Positions 8,344 to 17,490 are shown, counted from the stretch's first letter. The stretch is 64,000 bases of DNA from Kitasatospora cineracea (GCF_003751605.1 NZ_RJVJ01000003.1:496001-560000), one strand, 5' to 3'. A program made the numbers and translations. The notes: generated by a model from the letters alone, not told the origin.

Positions 8344-8985
8344 GTGCAGAATCGTTCCCTCCGCCGTCTCGCCGCCGCCGCGGTCACCGCCGTCCTCGCC
8401 GCCGGAGCCGTCACCGCGAGCACCGGCACCGCCCAGGCCGCGCTGCCCACCCCGGTCTCCGCCGCTACCGCCCGCGGCTACCTGGCCCAGCTGACCGTCA
8501 AGGCCGAGAACCGCACCGGCTACAGCCGCGACCTCTTCCCGCACTGGATCACCATCTCCGGCAGCTGCAACACCCGCGAGACCGTGCTCAAGCGCGACGG
8601 CTCCGGCGTGGTCACCGACGCCAACTGCGCCGCCACCTCCGGGACCTGGTTCTCCCCGTACGACGGCGCCACCTGGCACGCCGCCTCCGACCTGGACATC
8701 GACCACCTGGTGCCGCTGGCCGAGGCGTGGGACTCCGGCGCCTCCGCCTGGACCACCGCGCAGCGCCAGGCGTTCGCCAACGACCTGACCCGCCCGCAGC
8801 TGATCGCCGTCACCGACAGCGTCAACCAGGCCAAGAGCGACAAGGACCCGGCCGAGTGGCTGCCCTCGGTGACGGGTTACCGCTGCACCTACGTCCGGGC
8901 CTGGGTGCAGGTGAAGTACTACTACAAGCTGTCCGTGGACAGCGCCGAGAAGACCGCGCTCACCAACGTCCTCAACGGCTGCTGA
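8344..8985 (+). CDS. Secreted HNH endonuclease (DUF1524-like)
   Basis: Extracellular nuclease of the HNH/beta-beta-alpha-metal type common in streptomycetes. A signal peptide (residues 1-33, ending GTAQA-AL) is followed by a 180-residue domain. Catalytic motif DLDIDHLVPLAEAWDSG (about residues 116-132) supplies the Asp-His pair, and LIAVTDSVNQAKSDKDPAEW supplies the Asn and Lys/His positions. Two Cys pairs could form disulfides. The GTG start follows an AGGAGC ribosome site. It probably degrades environmental DNA for nutrition or competition. Confidence 0.88.
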   Translation: MQNRSLRRLAAAAVTAVLAAGAVTASTGTAQAALPTPVSAATARGYLAQLTVKAENRTGYSRDLFPHWITISGSCNTRETVLKRDGSGVVTDANCAATSGTWFSPYDGATWHAASDLDIDHLVPLAEAWDSGASAWTTAQRQAFANDLTRPQLIAVTDSVNQAKSDKDPAEWLPSVTGYRCTYVRAWVQVKYYYKLSVDSAEKTALTNVLNGC

Positions 8986-9165
8986 GGACCGCACAGTTCG
9001 GCCCGGACCGTCCGCGCGGGGGTCTCGGTGCGGACGGTTTGGGGCATTTGTGCCCTCGAATGGCGAAATGTCCGATCGGCGCGTCTTCGTCCTGGTCAAA
9101 CCCCTTTTCCGGCATGCTTGCTGACGGAAACGACGGGTGGTCGGGTGCGGGCGGAGGGCGGGCGG

Positions 9166-10401
9166 ATGGACAGGCGGAGCTTCCACCGGGCGGGGGTCGC
9201 GGCCGGCACCGGGCTGTTCGCGGCCACGACGGGCGGCCGGACGTACGCCGCACCGGCGCACCAGGCGCAGGCGCACGCGTACCCCGCGCCGCCGTACTCC
9301 GCCGGCTACCCGGCCCCGGGGTACGCGGAGCCCGGCTACCCGGCACCGGCCTACCTGACGCCGCCGTACGGGCCCTCCGGGTACGGGGCTTCCGGGTACG
9401 GGGCCCCGGCGTACCCGGAGCCCGGGTACCCGGCGCCGGGGTACGTGGTGCAGCCGCGGGCGGCCTCGTACGGGTCGGTGCTCTCGGACGGCCTGGTGGC
9501 GCCGTGGACGCTGCGGCAGGTGGCCGCGGGCGAGTTGAACATCGGGTACGCGGAGTGCGGCCCGTCCGACGGCCCGGTGGTGGTCTGCCTGCACGGCTGG
9601 CCCTACGACATCCACAGCTTCGCCGACGCCGCCCCGCTGCTGGCCGTGCGCGGCTACCGGGTCGTGGTGCCCTACCTGCGCGGCCACGGCCGCACCCGGT
9701 TCCGCTCCGAGCGGACCCCGCGCAACGCCCAGCAGGCGGCCGTAGCCCACGACCTGGTCGCACTGCTGGACGCGCTCGGGATCAGCCGCGCCCTGCTCGC
9801 CGGATTCGGCTGGGGCGCGCGGACGGCCGCGATCGTCGCCGCGCTGCGGCCCGAACGGGTCCGGGCACTGGTGTCGATCGGCGGCTACCTGATCACCGAC
9901 GTCCGGGCGCAGGACGAGCCGCTGGACGCGGAGTCCGAACACGCCTGGTGGTACCAGTACTACTTCACCACCGAACGCGGCCGGCGCGCCCTGAACGACC
10001 GCCGCCTGCGCCGCGACCTGTGCCGGCTGGTGTGGCAGACGGTCTCGCCGACCTGGCGGTTCGAGGAGGAGGTGTTCGACCGCGCCGCCACCGCCTTCGA
10101 CAACCCCGACTACCCGGAGATCGTGCTGCACAACTACCGCTGGCGGCTCGGCCTGGCCGACGGCGAACGCCGCTACGACGCGGACGAACGGCGGCTCGCC
10201 ACCCGGCCGGTGATCACCGTCCCCACCATCACGCTCGACGCGGGCCGCGACCCGTTCACCGCGCCCGGCAGCAGCCGTGCCTACCGCGACCGGTTCGTCG
10301 GACCCTACCTGCACCGCACCATCGACGGGATCGGCCACAACCTGCCGCAGGAAGCGCCCGGCGAATTCGTCCGCGCGGTGCTCGACGCCGACCGGCTGTG
10401 A
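9166..10401 (+). CDS. Tat-exported alpha/beta-hydrolase-fold protein lacking the nucleophile
   Basis: The start at 9166 gives a twin-arginine signal (MDRRSFHRAGVAAGTGLFAA). Residues about 35-100 are a Tyr/Pro/Gly-rich tract of PAPGY-like repeats, then an epoxide-hydrolase-like alpha/beta fold (oxyanion motif HGWPYD, VPYLRGHGRT, C-terminal His in GIGHNLP). Where relatives have the nucleophilic Asp in a GxDWG elbow, this protein reads GFGWG with Gly215 (codon ggc; gac would be Asp). It may be a pseudoenzyme, or the base may be a sequencing difference. Length is 411 residues. Confidence 0.88.
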   Translation: MDRRSFHRAGVAAGTGLFAATTGGRTYAAPAHQAQAHAYPAPPYSAGYPAPGYAEPGYPAPAYLTPPYGPSGYGASGYGAPAYPEPGYPAPGYVVQPRAASYGSVLSDGLVAPWTLRQVAAGELNIGYAECGPSDGPVVVCLHGWPYDIHSFADAAPLLAVRGYRVVVPYLRGHGRTRFRSERTPRNAQQAAVAHDLVALLDALGISRALLAGFGWGARTAAIVAALRPERVRALVSIGGYLITDVRAQDEPLDAESEHAWWYQYYFTTERGRRALNDRRLRRDLCRLVWQTVSPTWRFEEEVFDRAATAFDNPDYPEIVLHNYRWRLGLADGERRYDADERRLATRPVITVPTITLDAGRDPFTAPGSSRAYRDRFVGPYLHRTIDGIGHNLPQEAPGEFVRAVLDADRL

Positions 10402-10546
10402 GGGCCTTCCGCCAACCCTCCGGCGCAGTACGGCGGTCGGGGCGCGATCGGCGCGGCCCGCACCGCCGGTGCCCCCGCCGGTTCCGGTGCGTAGCATCCT
10501 CGGCAGGAACGACGGCACCACACCGGAACCGGCGGGGGAGCACCAC

Positions 10547-10786
10547 ATGAGCGAGCAGCGCAGGCACTGGTGGCAGCCCCGCGAGGTCCGCGACCCGCTC
10601 CCCGAGCCACCCGCCCCGACCGGCCGACCTACCTTCGACCTGGTGCGCCGCGGCTACGACCGCGCCCAGGTCGACGCCCACCTCGCCCTGCCACCCGCCC
10701 AGCGCCCCCGCCCCGCCGCCTTCGACCTCGCCCGCCACGGCTACGACCGCGCCCAGGTCGACCGGGCCCTGGCCGCCGAGTCCTGA
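10547..10786 (+). CDS. Short DivIVA-motif protein
   Basis: A 79-residue protein with two copies of the DivIVA membrane-targeting motif: FDLVRRGYDRAQVDAHLA and FDLARHGYDRAQVDRALA, separated by a Pro-rich linker. DivIVA/GpsB proteins use this motif to sense curved membrane at poles and septa. Here the coiled coil that normally follows is absent, so this is a minimal tandem-motif form. The start has a GGGGGAG ribosome site. Its function is not known; a link to polar growth is inference from the motif. Confidence 0.75.
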   Translation: MSEQRRHWWQPREVRDPLPEPPAPTGRPTFDLVRRGYDRAQVDAHLALPPAQRPRPAAFDLARHGYDRAQVDRALAAES

Positions 10787-11193
10787 ACGGCGGGCCCGAC
10801 CGGGCGCCCGCCAGCTGGGCGGAGCTGCTCCACGACCGCTCCGGGCCGCTGCCGGTCGACGACCGGGGCCGCTGGAACGAACGGTGCGAACAGGAGGTCG
10901 CCGTGACGCCCGCGCAGCTGATCGCGGCCGCCGACGGCAGCCCCGTCGGCACCGGGCACCGGCCCACCGCCGCACCCCCCGGCCGGGAACCGGCCCGCCG
11001 CCCGCGCACCGCCACCGGCCCCGCCGAGCGCTGCACCCGGTACGGCCCCCACCTGCCGCGGAGCCGCCCGCACCCCGACATCGCCCTCGTCCCGCTGCCC
11101 GCAGCCACCGGCGAGGTCTGGCCCGCGACGACCCGCGGCCACCCTCGTCCGGGGCCCGCAACGCCCCGGCCCGGGCAGGATCGTGACACGGCG
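10787..11193. other. 407-bp stretch with coding-like bias but no defined gene
   Basis: The plus frame of 10783 keeps high G/C third positions through about 11130. A GTG at 10903 is preceded by AGGAGG (10892-10897), so a short protein beginning VTPAQLIAAADGSPVGTG is possible. However, the frame has no stop before it runs into the convergent gene, and I see no family. It may be a decayed gene. Confidence 0.35.
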
Positions 11194-11775
11194 TCAGGCG
11201 GCGGGGGCGGTGGGTTGCTCGGGGGCGGGGGAGGGGTGGTGGGCCGTCTCGGTCCGGCGGGCGGTTTCGGTGAGCCAGGTCCGGAAGTGTTCGAACGACA
11301 GCGGGGGAGAGGGCGGGAAGTCCGGCCGCAGCGGGTCCGCGGGGAGGAAGGCCGCCCGGCAGCCCCGGCACAGCCAGGCCGCCTGCCAGAGCGCGTACAC
11401 GGGGCGCCACTGCTGCCGGGTGGCCGGCCAGGTGCCCGCGGCCTGGTGGCGGCGGTCCGCCGCGCGGCGCAGTGCCGTACTCGCCCGGTAGAGGGCCACG
11501 GTGACCGCGGCCCGGCAGAGGAGGGAGAGCAGGGCGTGGACCGGCCCTCCGGCTTCCGACCGGACCAGCAGGACGAGGGCGTCCAGGGTCGACAGCGCCG
11601 AGAGCACCGCGAGCAGGAGCAGGACGGTCGAGGTGCGACTCCTGGCGACGGGTTCGTCCGGGACGGCCAGCAGCTTGCGGGTCGGCCGGTCCAGCCGGGT
11701 CTCGCGGTCCCGCAGGGCGGCCGGGACGGGCACGGTGAGGTCGGCCAGCGCGCACGCGGGACAGGTGGCGGCCAT
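11194..11775 (-). CDS. Membrane protein with two CxxC zinc-ribbon-like motifs
   Basis: A 193-residue protein. CPAC (residues 5-8) and CRGC (about 138-141) could together bind one zinc. Between them lie two hydrophobic segments (STVLLLLAVLSALSTLDALVLLV and LLSLLCRAAVTVALY). The topology suggests a small membrane protein with cytosolic metal-binding ends. I do not recognise a named family. Confidence 0.65.
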   Translation of the reverse strand: MAATCPACALADLTVPVPAALRDRETRLDRPTRKLLAVPDEPVARSRTSTVLLLLAVLSALSTLDALVLLVRSEAGGPVHALLSLLCRAAVTVALYRASTALRRAADRRHQAAGTWPATRQQWRPVYALWQAAWLCRGCRAAFLPADPLRPDFPPSPPLSFEHFRTWLTETARRTETAHHPSPAPEQPTAPAA

Positions 11776-11954
11776 CGGGAGCAGCTCCAGGGCGTCGGGT
11801 GCCGGACGGGGAAGAACCGGCCGGTCGGGCCAGCACTATAGGACCACCGGGAGGAGCACGCGGCGCCGGACCACCCGCCGGACAAGGCCGTGGGCGCACC
11901 GTCCCTGCACGGCTGAAGGTTGAAGGCTCAAGACCGAAGAGGGGCTCTCCGATC

Positions 11955-12641
11955 GTGACAGGCGCACCGCACCCGCTGCTGGCGTACTTCCTGGCCGCCG
12001 CCGACGGCCGCTTCCCGCCCGCGGACGGCCGGGTCACGGTGCTGCCACCGCTGCCCGGCGGCCTGGAGTGCTCGGTGGCGTTCACCGGGCACGCCGTCGT
12101 CGCCACCGCCCTCGGCGCCCGCCGGGTCGCCGCGGCCGGGGCGGACGGCTACGGCGGCTCGCTCGCCCCCGGCTTCCTGCTGCACCTGGCCGGCCCCGGC
12201 GGCTGGATCGGCGTCACCGACGCCACCCTCACCGCCCGGGCCACCGGCGGCCCGCCCCGCCTCCCCACCCGCACCGACCAGGACGACCACCCCCGGGTCC
12301 GCTTCGCCCGCGACCAGCGCGCCGACGTCACCGTCCACGGCGACGAACGCGGCCTCGTCACCCTCGCCCACGGCCTGGCCGGCCGCCACGAACTCAGTAT
12401 CGAACTGCACGACACCCGACCCGACAGCCGCGGCCACGGCCGCTCCCTGCTCCGCGACGCCCTGACCCTGCTGCCCGCCGGCACCCCCGTCTTCGCCGCC
12501 GTCGCCCCCGGCAACGCCCGCTCCCTGCGGGCCTTCCTGGCCTGCGGCTTCACCCCCGTCGGCAGCGAAGTCGTGCTGCGCCCCGGTCAGTCCAGGCCGT
12601 CGGCGGGGTCCGGGTCGGCGGGGCCGGGCACGCCGCTGTAG
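11955..12641 (+). CDS. GNAT-like N-acetyltransferase
   Basis: A 228-residue protein starting at a GTG with a GAAGAGGGG ribosome site 9 bases upstream. The C-terminal half has the GNAT acetyl-CoA loop (RGHGRSLLRDAL) and the late motif NARSLRAFLACGFTPVGSEVVL. The N-terminal half (LLAYFLAAADGRFPPADGRV) is not recognised and may bind the acceptor. The last 55 bases overlap the convergent cupin gene, so the final residues (SGSAGPGTPL) may be fortuitous. Confidence 0.78.
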   Translation: MTGAPHPLLAYFLAAADGRFPPADGRVTVLPPLPGGLECSVAFTGHAVVATALGARRVAAAGADGYGGSLAPGFLLHLAGPGGWIGVTDATLTARATGGPPRLPTRTDQDDHPRVRFARDQRADVTVHGDERGLVTLAHGLAGRHELSIELHDTRPDSRGHGRSLLRDALTLLPAGTPVFAAVAPGNARSLRAFLACGFTPVGSEVVLRPGQSRPSAGSGSAGPGTPL

Positions 12642-12946
12642 GCGGGGGCGAAGAGGACCAGGGCGACCAGGTCCTCGGTGATGTCGTGGAAGCGGTGCGG
12701 TTCGCGGGCCGGGACGAAGAGGGAGGTGCCGGGGGCGACGTCGACGGTGCGGGCGCCGGAGGTGAAGCGGGCGCGGCCCCGGGTGACGACGTAGACCTCG
12801 TCCTGGAGGTGGGGGGACTGGTCGTCGGTGGAGCCCGCGGGCAGGGAGTAGGTGCCGAAGCTCAGCGCGGGGACGCTCAGGTGCTCCGCGTAGTGGGGCG
12901 AGCCGTCCGGGGCGGGGCGGAAGTGACCGCTGTCGATGATCTCCAT
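12587..12946 (-). CDS. Small cupin-domain protein
   Basis: A 119-residue single-domain cupin: PHLQDEVYVVTRGRARF is motif 1 and PGTSLFVPAREPHRFHDIT is motif 2, carrying the His and Glu metal ligands. Start MEIIDSGHFRPAPDGSPHYAEH resembles proteins that bind small ligands or act as sugar or hydroxy-acid isomerases or dioxygenases. The activity cannot be named. It is convergent with the GNAT gene. Confidence 0.85.
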   Translation of the reverse strand: MEIIDSGHFRPAPDGSPHYAEHLSVPALSFGTYSLPAGSTDDQSPHLQDEVYVVTRGRARFTSGARTVDVAPGTSLFVPAREPHRFHDITEDLVALVLFAPAYSGVPGPADPDPADGLD

Positions 12947-13041
12947 GACGGCCGATCCTCGCACGGGGCAGGGGTGCGGGGGGAGGCGCGACGGGGGACG
13001 GGCGGAGGCGGAGGCGCGCCGGGCCGGGGCGTGGCGGCGGG

Positions 13042-13785
13042 TCAGCCGAGGTGGGTGAAGGTGTCCGGGACGGGCAGGGTGGTCCAGCGGTCGGCGGGCC
13101 AGAGCAGGACGCGGGCGCGGCCGATGACGTCGTCGACCGGGACGAAGCCGCCCGCCGGGTTGTGGAGTTGCTGGTAGCGGGAGTCGCGGGAGTCGTTGCG
13201 GTGGTCGCCCATCACCCACAGGAAGCCCGCCGGGACCTTGACGGTGCCGACCGGGAAGTCGTCGCAGGGGGTGGAGCCGGGGTAGAGGTAGGGCTCGTCC
13301 AGGGCGGTGCCGTTGACCTTCAGCGGTTGGCCCGCGTTGCACTCGACGGTGTCGCCGCCGACCCCGATCACCCGTTTGATCAGGTCCTTCTCGTCGGCGG
13401 CGGGCATCAGGCCGAGGTGGCTCAGCACGCCCTGCAGGACGCCGCCGGAGCCGGTCGGCCCGGTCAGCCAGCCGCCGGGGTCCTCGAAGACCACCACCTC
13501 GCCGCGGTGCGGCCGCTCGCCGAGCCAGGGGCTGAACTTGTCGACCGCGACCCGGTCGCCCTTCTGCAGGGTGCCCATCATGGAGCCGGACGGGATCACG
13601 AACACCTGCACCAGGAAGGTCTTGATCAGCAGGGAGAGCAGCAGCGCGACGGCCACGCAGCCCAGCACCGTCCGGGTCCGGGAGGGGCCGAACACCCGGC
13701 GCCGGAACCGGAACCGGCGCCGGAACCGGTTCTCCGGCCCGGGGGCGGGGACAGCGGGGACGAGGTCGGGGCCTGCGGTGGTCAC
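13042..13785 (-). CDS. lepB: Type I signal peptidase
   Basis: Membrane-bound Ser/Lys protease that removes signal peptides from exported proteins. A membrane anchor (VLGCVAVALLLSLLIKTFLV) is followed by box B PSGSMMGTL (catalytic Ser), box D KRVIGVGGDTV (catalytic Lys) and box E GDHRNDSRDSR. I chose the GTG at 13785 (VTTAGPDLVPAVP); in-frame sequence upstream is Pro/Arg-rich and unlike the family. Length is 247 residues. Streptomycetes carry several paralogues, and this is an isolated one. Confidence 0.93.
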   Translation of the reverse strand: MTTAGPDLVPAVPAPGPENRFRRRFRFRRRVFGPSRTRTVLGCVAVALLLSLLIKTFLVQVFVIPSGSMMGTLQKGDRVAVDKFSPWLGERPHRGEVVVFEDPGGWLTGPTGSGGVLQGVLSHLGLMPAADEKDLIKRVIGVGGDTVECNAGQPLKVNGTALDEPYLYPGSTPCDDFPVGTVKVPAGFLWVMGDHRNDSRDSRYQQLHNPAGGFVPVDDVIGRARVLLWPADRWTTLPVPDTFTHLG

Positions 13786-14007
13786 GGCGGCTCCCGCCCG
13801 GGCGGTCGGGCCGTCCCGGGGCGGGGTCGGCGGCGGTCGGCTCGGCGGCCATCGTACGTTCACCGCACGTGTGCCCGGCGTAAGGTGACGCCCTCCCGGG
13901 GGCGGGCCGCCGGGGACGCAGGTGTGCCGCGACCCGTCCCCCAACCGGTCGCGGCACACCCGTCTCACTGGGCCCTGCTGTTGTCGCCGTTCACGTGCTC
14001 CGGGTGG

Positions 14008-17000
14008 CTACAGGCGCTGCCACAGGGCCGGGACGACGTCGGGCGTCCAGGTGCTCTGCGAGGTGTGGGCCTGCAGGCACTTGTAGCTGACGCCGTTGTA
14101 GGTGACCACGTCGCCCGCGTTGTAGGCCACGCCCGCGGCCCAGGTGCCGCCGCCGGTGCCGCCGCCGTTGACCACCAGGGTGTAGCCGGTGGTGTGGGTG
14201 GCGGAGGGGCCGGTGCCGGTGACCGTGACGGTGTAGGTGCCGGCGGGGGTGGAGGAGGAGGTGGAGACCGTCATGGTCGCGCTGCCGCCGCTGGTGACGG
14301 AGGACGGGCTGAACGAGACGGTGGCGCCGGACGGGGCGCCGCTCGCGGTCAGCGACACGCTCTGCGCGCTGCCGGAGCTGGTCGAGGTGGCGACGGTGGC
14401 GGTGGCCGCCGAGCCCGCCTGGACGGTGCCGGTGGCCGGGTTCACCGCGAGGGTGAAGTCGTTGACCGGGGTGGTCGTCCCGCCGACCGAGGTCTTCCAG
14501 ATCGCGTACGCCACGCCGTCGGCGTTCCGGTTCAGCACCGTCGCGTTGACGTTGGAGGTGGTGTCGCACGCGGAGTGGTAGCAGGAGTCGTAGGACGCGT
14601 ACGCGGTGCCGCCCCACTTGCCGGCCTGGGCCGCCGTCTTGGTGGCGTCGGCGCCCGCGGCGTAGCCGGAGGTCGGGATGCCGCCCTGCTGGAAGGAGTA
14701 GTCGTCGGAACGGCCCTGGCCCTCGACGTTCTCCTCCGGCTGGAGGTTCAGCGAGTCCCAGTACGCCTTGAGCGGCGCGGCGGTGGCCGAGTTGACGTTG
14801 TTGATGAAGTAGCCGGCGTTGGGGGAGCCGACCATGTCGAAGTTGTAGTAGCCCTTGATCGCGGAGCGCTGGGCGGAGGAGAGCTGGCCCACGTAGTACT
14901 GCGAGCCCTGCAGGCCCTGCTCCTCACCGGCCCACCAGGCGAACCGGACGTGCTTGCTCATGGTCGGGTTCTGCTGCGCCAGGGCGAGCGCGTTCTCCAG
15001 CAGGACGGCCGAGCCGGAGCCGTTGTCGTTGATGCCCGGGCCGGCCGAGACCGAGTCCAGGTGCGCGCCGAACATGGTGACCTGGTCGGACGGGCCGCCC
15101 GGCCAGTCGGCGATCAGGTTGTTGGCGGTGTAGGTGCAGGAGGTGCAGGTCTGCTCGGTGACGGTGTAGCCCGCCGCCTGCAGCTTGCCCTTCACGTACG
15201 CCAGCGACTGGCTGTAACCGGCGCTGCCGGCCCGGCGGTTGCCGCCGTTCTGCTGCGCGATGGTGTACAGCTGGCTCAGGTGCGCCTGCACCTTGGCCAC
15301 GTCGATGTCGGGCGCCGAGCCGCCGGGGTTGCCCCCGCCGCCGACCGTCAGCTGGTACTGCGCGGTGTGGGTGGCCGGGCCGGAGCCGGTCACGGTCAGG
15401 GTGTAGGTGCCCGCCGGGGTGTTCGCGCCGACGTTGACGCTCAGCGTCGCCGAGCCGCCGGACTGCACGGTGGACGGCGAGACCGTCGCGGTGGTGCCGC
15501 CGGGCGCGCCGGTCACCGACAGCGAGACGTTCGCGGCCGAGCCGGAGGTGACGGCGGTGGAGACGGTCGCGCTGGTCGAGCCGCCCGCCTGGACGGTGCC
15601 CGCGGACGGGTTCAGCGCCAGCGAGTAGTCGCTGGTCGGGGACGCGGTGCAGGTCGGGTCGCCGGTCTGGGCCGGCACGCTGACGGCGTCCCAGGCGGCC
15701 TTGGTGCGGTTGAAGAAGTTGCAGGTCGCGTCGAGGTTCTTGGCCGCGGTCAGGGTCGCGGTCCGGTACCTCTTGTACGTCATGCCGCTGGTCTTGAGCA
15801 GCATGCCGCCGTAGAAGACCCGGCCCGCGTCGCGGATGCCGATGCCGGTGACGGACGAGGAGTTGCAGGTCGGGCTGGACGGCTTGCCGCCGCCCGGGTT
15901 GGAGCCCTCGGCCAGCAGGTAGAACCAGTGGTTCAGCGGGCCGGCCGCCGCGTGCTCCTCGGTGTTGGGGATCGAGGAGGAGTAGCAGTTCGGGTTGCCG
16001 GAGATCTGCGAGGGGTTGTACATCACCCGGATCGGGCCCTGCCCGACCAGGTTGATCATCTCGCCGACGGTGTAGTCCGGGGAGTCGTACGGGGCCGGCT
16101 CGTTGGCGTACGCCTCGGTCAGCGCGCCCATGATGTCGCCGGTGCCCTCGCCCAGGCCCGCCTCGTTGTTGGCGCCGCCCGGCGTGTACTGGTCGATGCC
16201 GTGGCCGAACTCGTGGCCCACCACGTCGATCGCGGCGATCCACTCGTTGGACTGGCTGTGGCCGATCGAGATGGTCGAGCCGTCCCAGTACGCGTTGACG
16301 TCGTTCAGGCCGACCTTGACCGGCCAGCTGCCGCCGTTGCCGTTGTGGCCGTTGCGGCCCAGCCAGTCGCGGAGCATGTCCCACTCCTTCTGCGCCGCGA
16401 ACATCGCGTCGGCGCAGCCGGTCTCCTTGGAGGTGGCAGCACCCGTGCCCCAGGAGTCGGTGGACTTGCTGAAGACCTGGCCGGTCGAGTAGTCCGAACA
16501 GCTCAGGCCCGGACGGGTGGAGTCGCGCAGCGAGTACGAGCCCGCCGAGCCGCTGGTGTTGATGGTCAGGCCCGCCGGGCCGTTCCACTTGCTGTTGATG
16601 GTGCCGGCCCGCACGTCGTCGTAGCTGTCGGCGACCTTGCCGGTCACCGCGTCCACGAACACGTGCAGGTGGCTGGGCCGGTTCTCGGCCGAACCGGTCA
16701 GCACCGACTCCCAGGCCAGCCGGGAGGTGCCGTCCTTGACCCGCACCACCAGGCGCGGGGCCTCGGCCGAGTCGACCCTCGCCAGCTGCCCGCGGGCGGT
16801 CCGCTCGGCGGCCGCGGCGCTCACCTTCGCCCTGGTCGGCACGCCGACCGGGCCGGACGCGGCGTTCTGCACGGCGCGGACCTTGCCCTGGCCGTCGGCG
16901 AGCACCACCGCGTCGCCGCCGACCACCGGCAGGCCCTTGTAGCTGCGCTCGTAGGAGACCGAGTACAGGCCGTTCAGGAACTGCGTGACGCCGCGGCGCT

Positions 17001-17199
17001 CGTAGCTCTCGTCCGGTCCCTTGGCCAGCGCGTCCAGCCCGGCCGACGCCGCCAGGTCCGCCGCGGAGACGGCGGCGGCCAGCGGAGTGGGGGCCGGTGG
17101 GGCGGGGGGAGGCGCGGCGTTCGCCTGTCCGGCGAAACCACCGAGCATGCCGCCCAGCACGGCCAGGGTGGTGCCGGCGGTCAGCAATCTGCGTTTCAT
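14008..17199 (-). CDS. Secreted dual metallopeptidase: M4 + M28 + chitin-binding module
   Basis: A 1063-residue exported protein. Signal peptide (1-28, QANA-AP); FTP/PepSY-type propeptide to about 195; thermolysin-like M4 domain with H329-E-F-G-H333 and third ligand Glu351 in GLGEGTGD; Ig-like domain (about 530-610); M28 aminopeptidase domain with zinc ligands His713, Asp725 (NDNGSG), Glu760 (catalytic Glu759 in AGEEQG), Asp788 and a His in CYHSACD; second Ig-like domain (about 925-1005); C-terminal CBM5/12 chitin-binding module (about 1015-1063, WAAGVAYNAGDVVTYNGVSYK). Endo- and exo-peptidase in one chain is unusual. It is probably used on protein bound to chitinous or fungal material. Confidence 0.95.
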   Translation of the reverse strand: MKRRLLTAGTTLAVLGGMLGGFAGQANAAPPPAPPAPTPLAAAVSAADLAASAGLDALAKGPDESYERRGVTQFLNGLYSVSYERSYKGLPVVGGDAVVLADGQGKVRAVQNAASGPVGVPTRAKVSAAAAERTARGQLARVDSAEAPRLVVRVKDGTSRLAWESVLTGSAENRPSHLHVFVDAVTGKVADSYDDVRAGTINSKWNGPAGLTINTSGSAGSYSLRDSTRPGLSCSDYSTGQVFSKSTDSWGTGAATSKETGCADAMFAAQKEWDMLRDWLGRNGHNGNGGSWPVKVGLNDVNAYWDGSTISIGHSQSNEWIAAIDVVGHEFGHGIDQYTPGGANNEAGLGEGTGDIMGALTEAYANEPAPYDSPDYTVGEMINLVGQGPIRVMYNPSQISGNPNCYSSSIPNTEEHAAAGPLNHWFYLLAEGSNPGGGKPSSPTCNSSSVTGIGIRDAGRVFYGGMLLKTSGMTYKRYRTATLTAAKNLDATCNFFNRTKAAWDAVSVPAQTGDPTCTASPTSDYSLALNPSAGTVQAGGSTSATVSTAVTSGSAANVSLSVTGAPGGTTATVSPSTVQSGGSATLSVNVGANTPAGTYTLTVTGSGPATHTAQYQLTVGGGGNPGGSAPDIDVAKVQAHLSQLYTIAQQNGGNRRAGSAGYSQSLAYVKGKLQAAGYTVTEQTCTSCTYTANNLIADWPGGPSDQVTMFGAHLDSVSAGPGINDNGSGSAVLLENALALAQQNPTMSKHVRFAWWAGEEQGLQGSQYYVGQLSSAQRSAIKGYYNFDMVGSPNAGYFINNVNSATAAPLKAYWDSLNLQPEENVEGQGRSDDYSFQQGGIPTSGYAAGADATKTAAQAGKWGGTAYASYDSCYHSACDTTSNVNATVLNRNADGVAYAIWKTSVGGTTTPVNDFTLAVNPATGTVQAGSAATATVATSTSSGSAQSVSLTASGAPSGATVSFSPSSVTSGGSATMTVSTSSSTPAGTYTVTVTGTGPSATHTTGYTLVVNGGGTGGGTWAAGVAYNAGDVVTYNGVSYKCLQAHTSQSTWTPDVVPALWQRL

Positions 17200-17224
17200 C
17201 AGAGCTCCTCAGCTCCTCGGATGT

Positions 17225-17365
17225 GGGGGTGCCCGGAACCCTCACACCGTCGCCATGGCCCGGTCAACGCTCGGGACAATCCTCGGCACGTGATGGCAAA
17301 TTCCGTCAAAGGCGTTGATCTAGAAGGCAATTGACCCCGCACCGGCAAGGGTTCCGGGCACCCCC
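17225..17365. repeat. Perfect 18-bp inverted repeat flanking 105 bp
   Basis: GGGGGTGCCCGGAACCCT (17225-17242) returns as its exact reverse complement at 17348-17365. The pair spans most of the 291-bp gap between the divergent metallopeptidase and XRE-regulator genes. The interior is AT-richer than its surroundings (gatggcaaattccgtcaaag) and contains TTGACG on the minus strand, a possible -35 for the peptidase gene. Confidence 0.85.
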
Positions 17366-17490
17366 GCGCAGGGTCCCAGCAAGGGCGATGGCAAAGAAGA
17401 GGTACAGACCACACCATGTACGGGGCCCGTCCCCGCCCGGTACGGTCTCGGTAGCAGGAGCACAACCGGAACCGGGAGAGGTGTCGGCGC

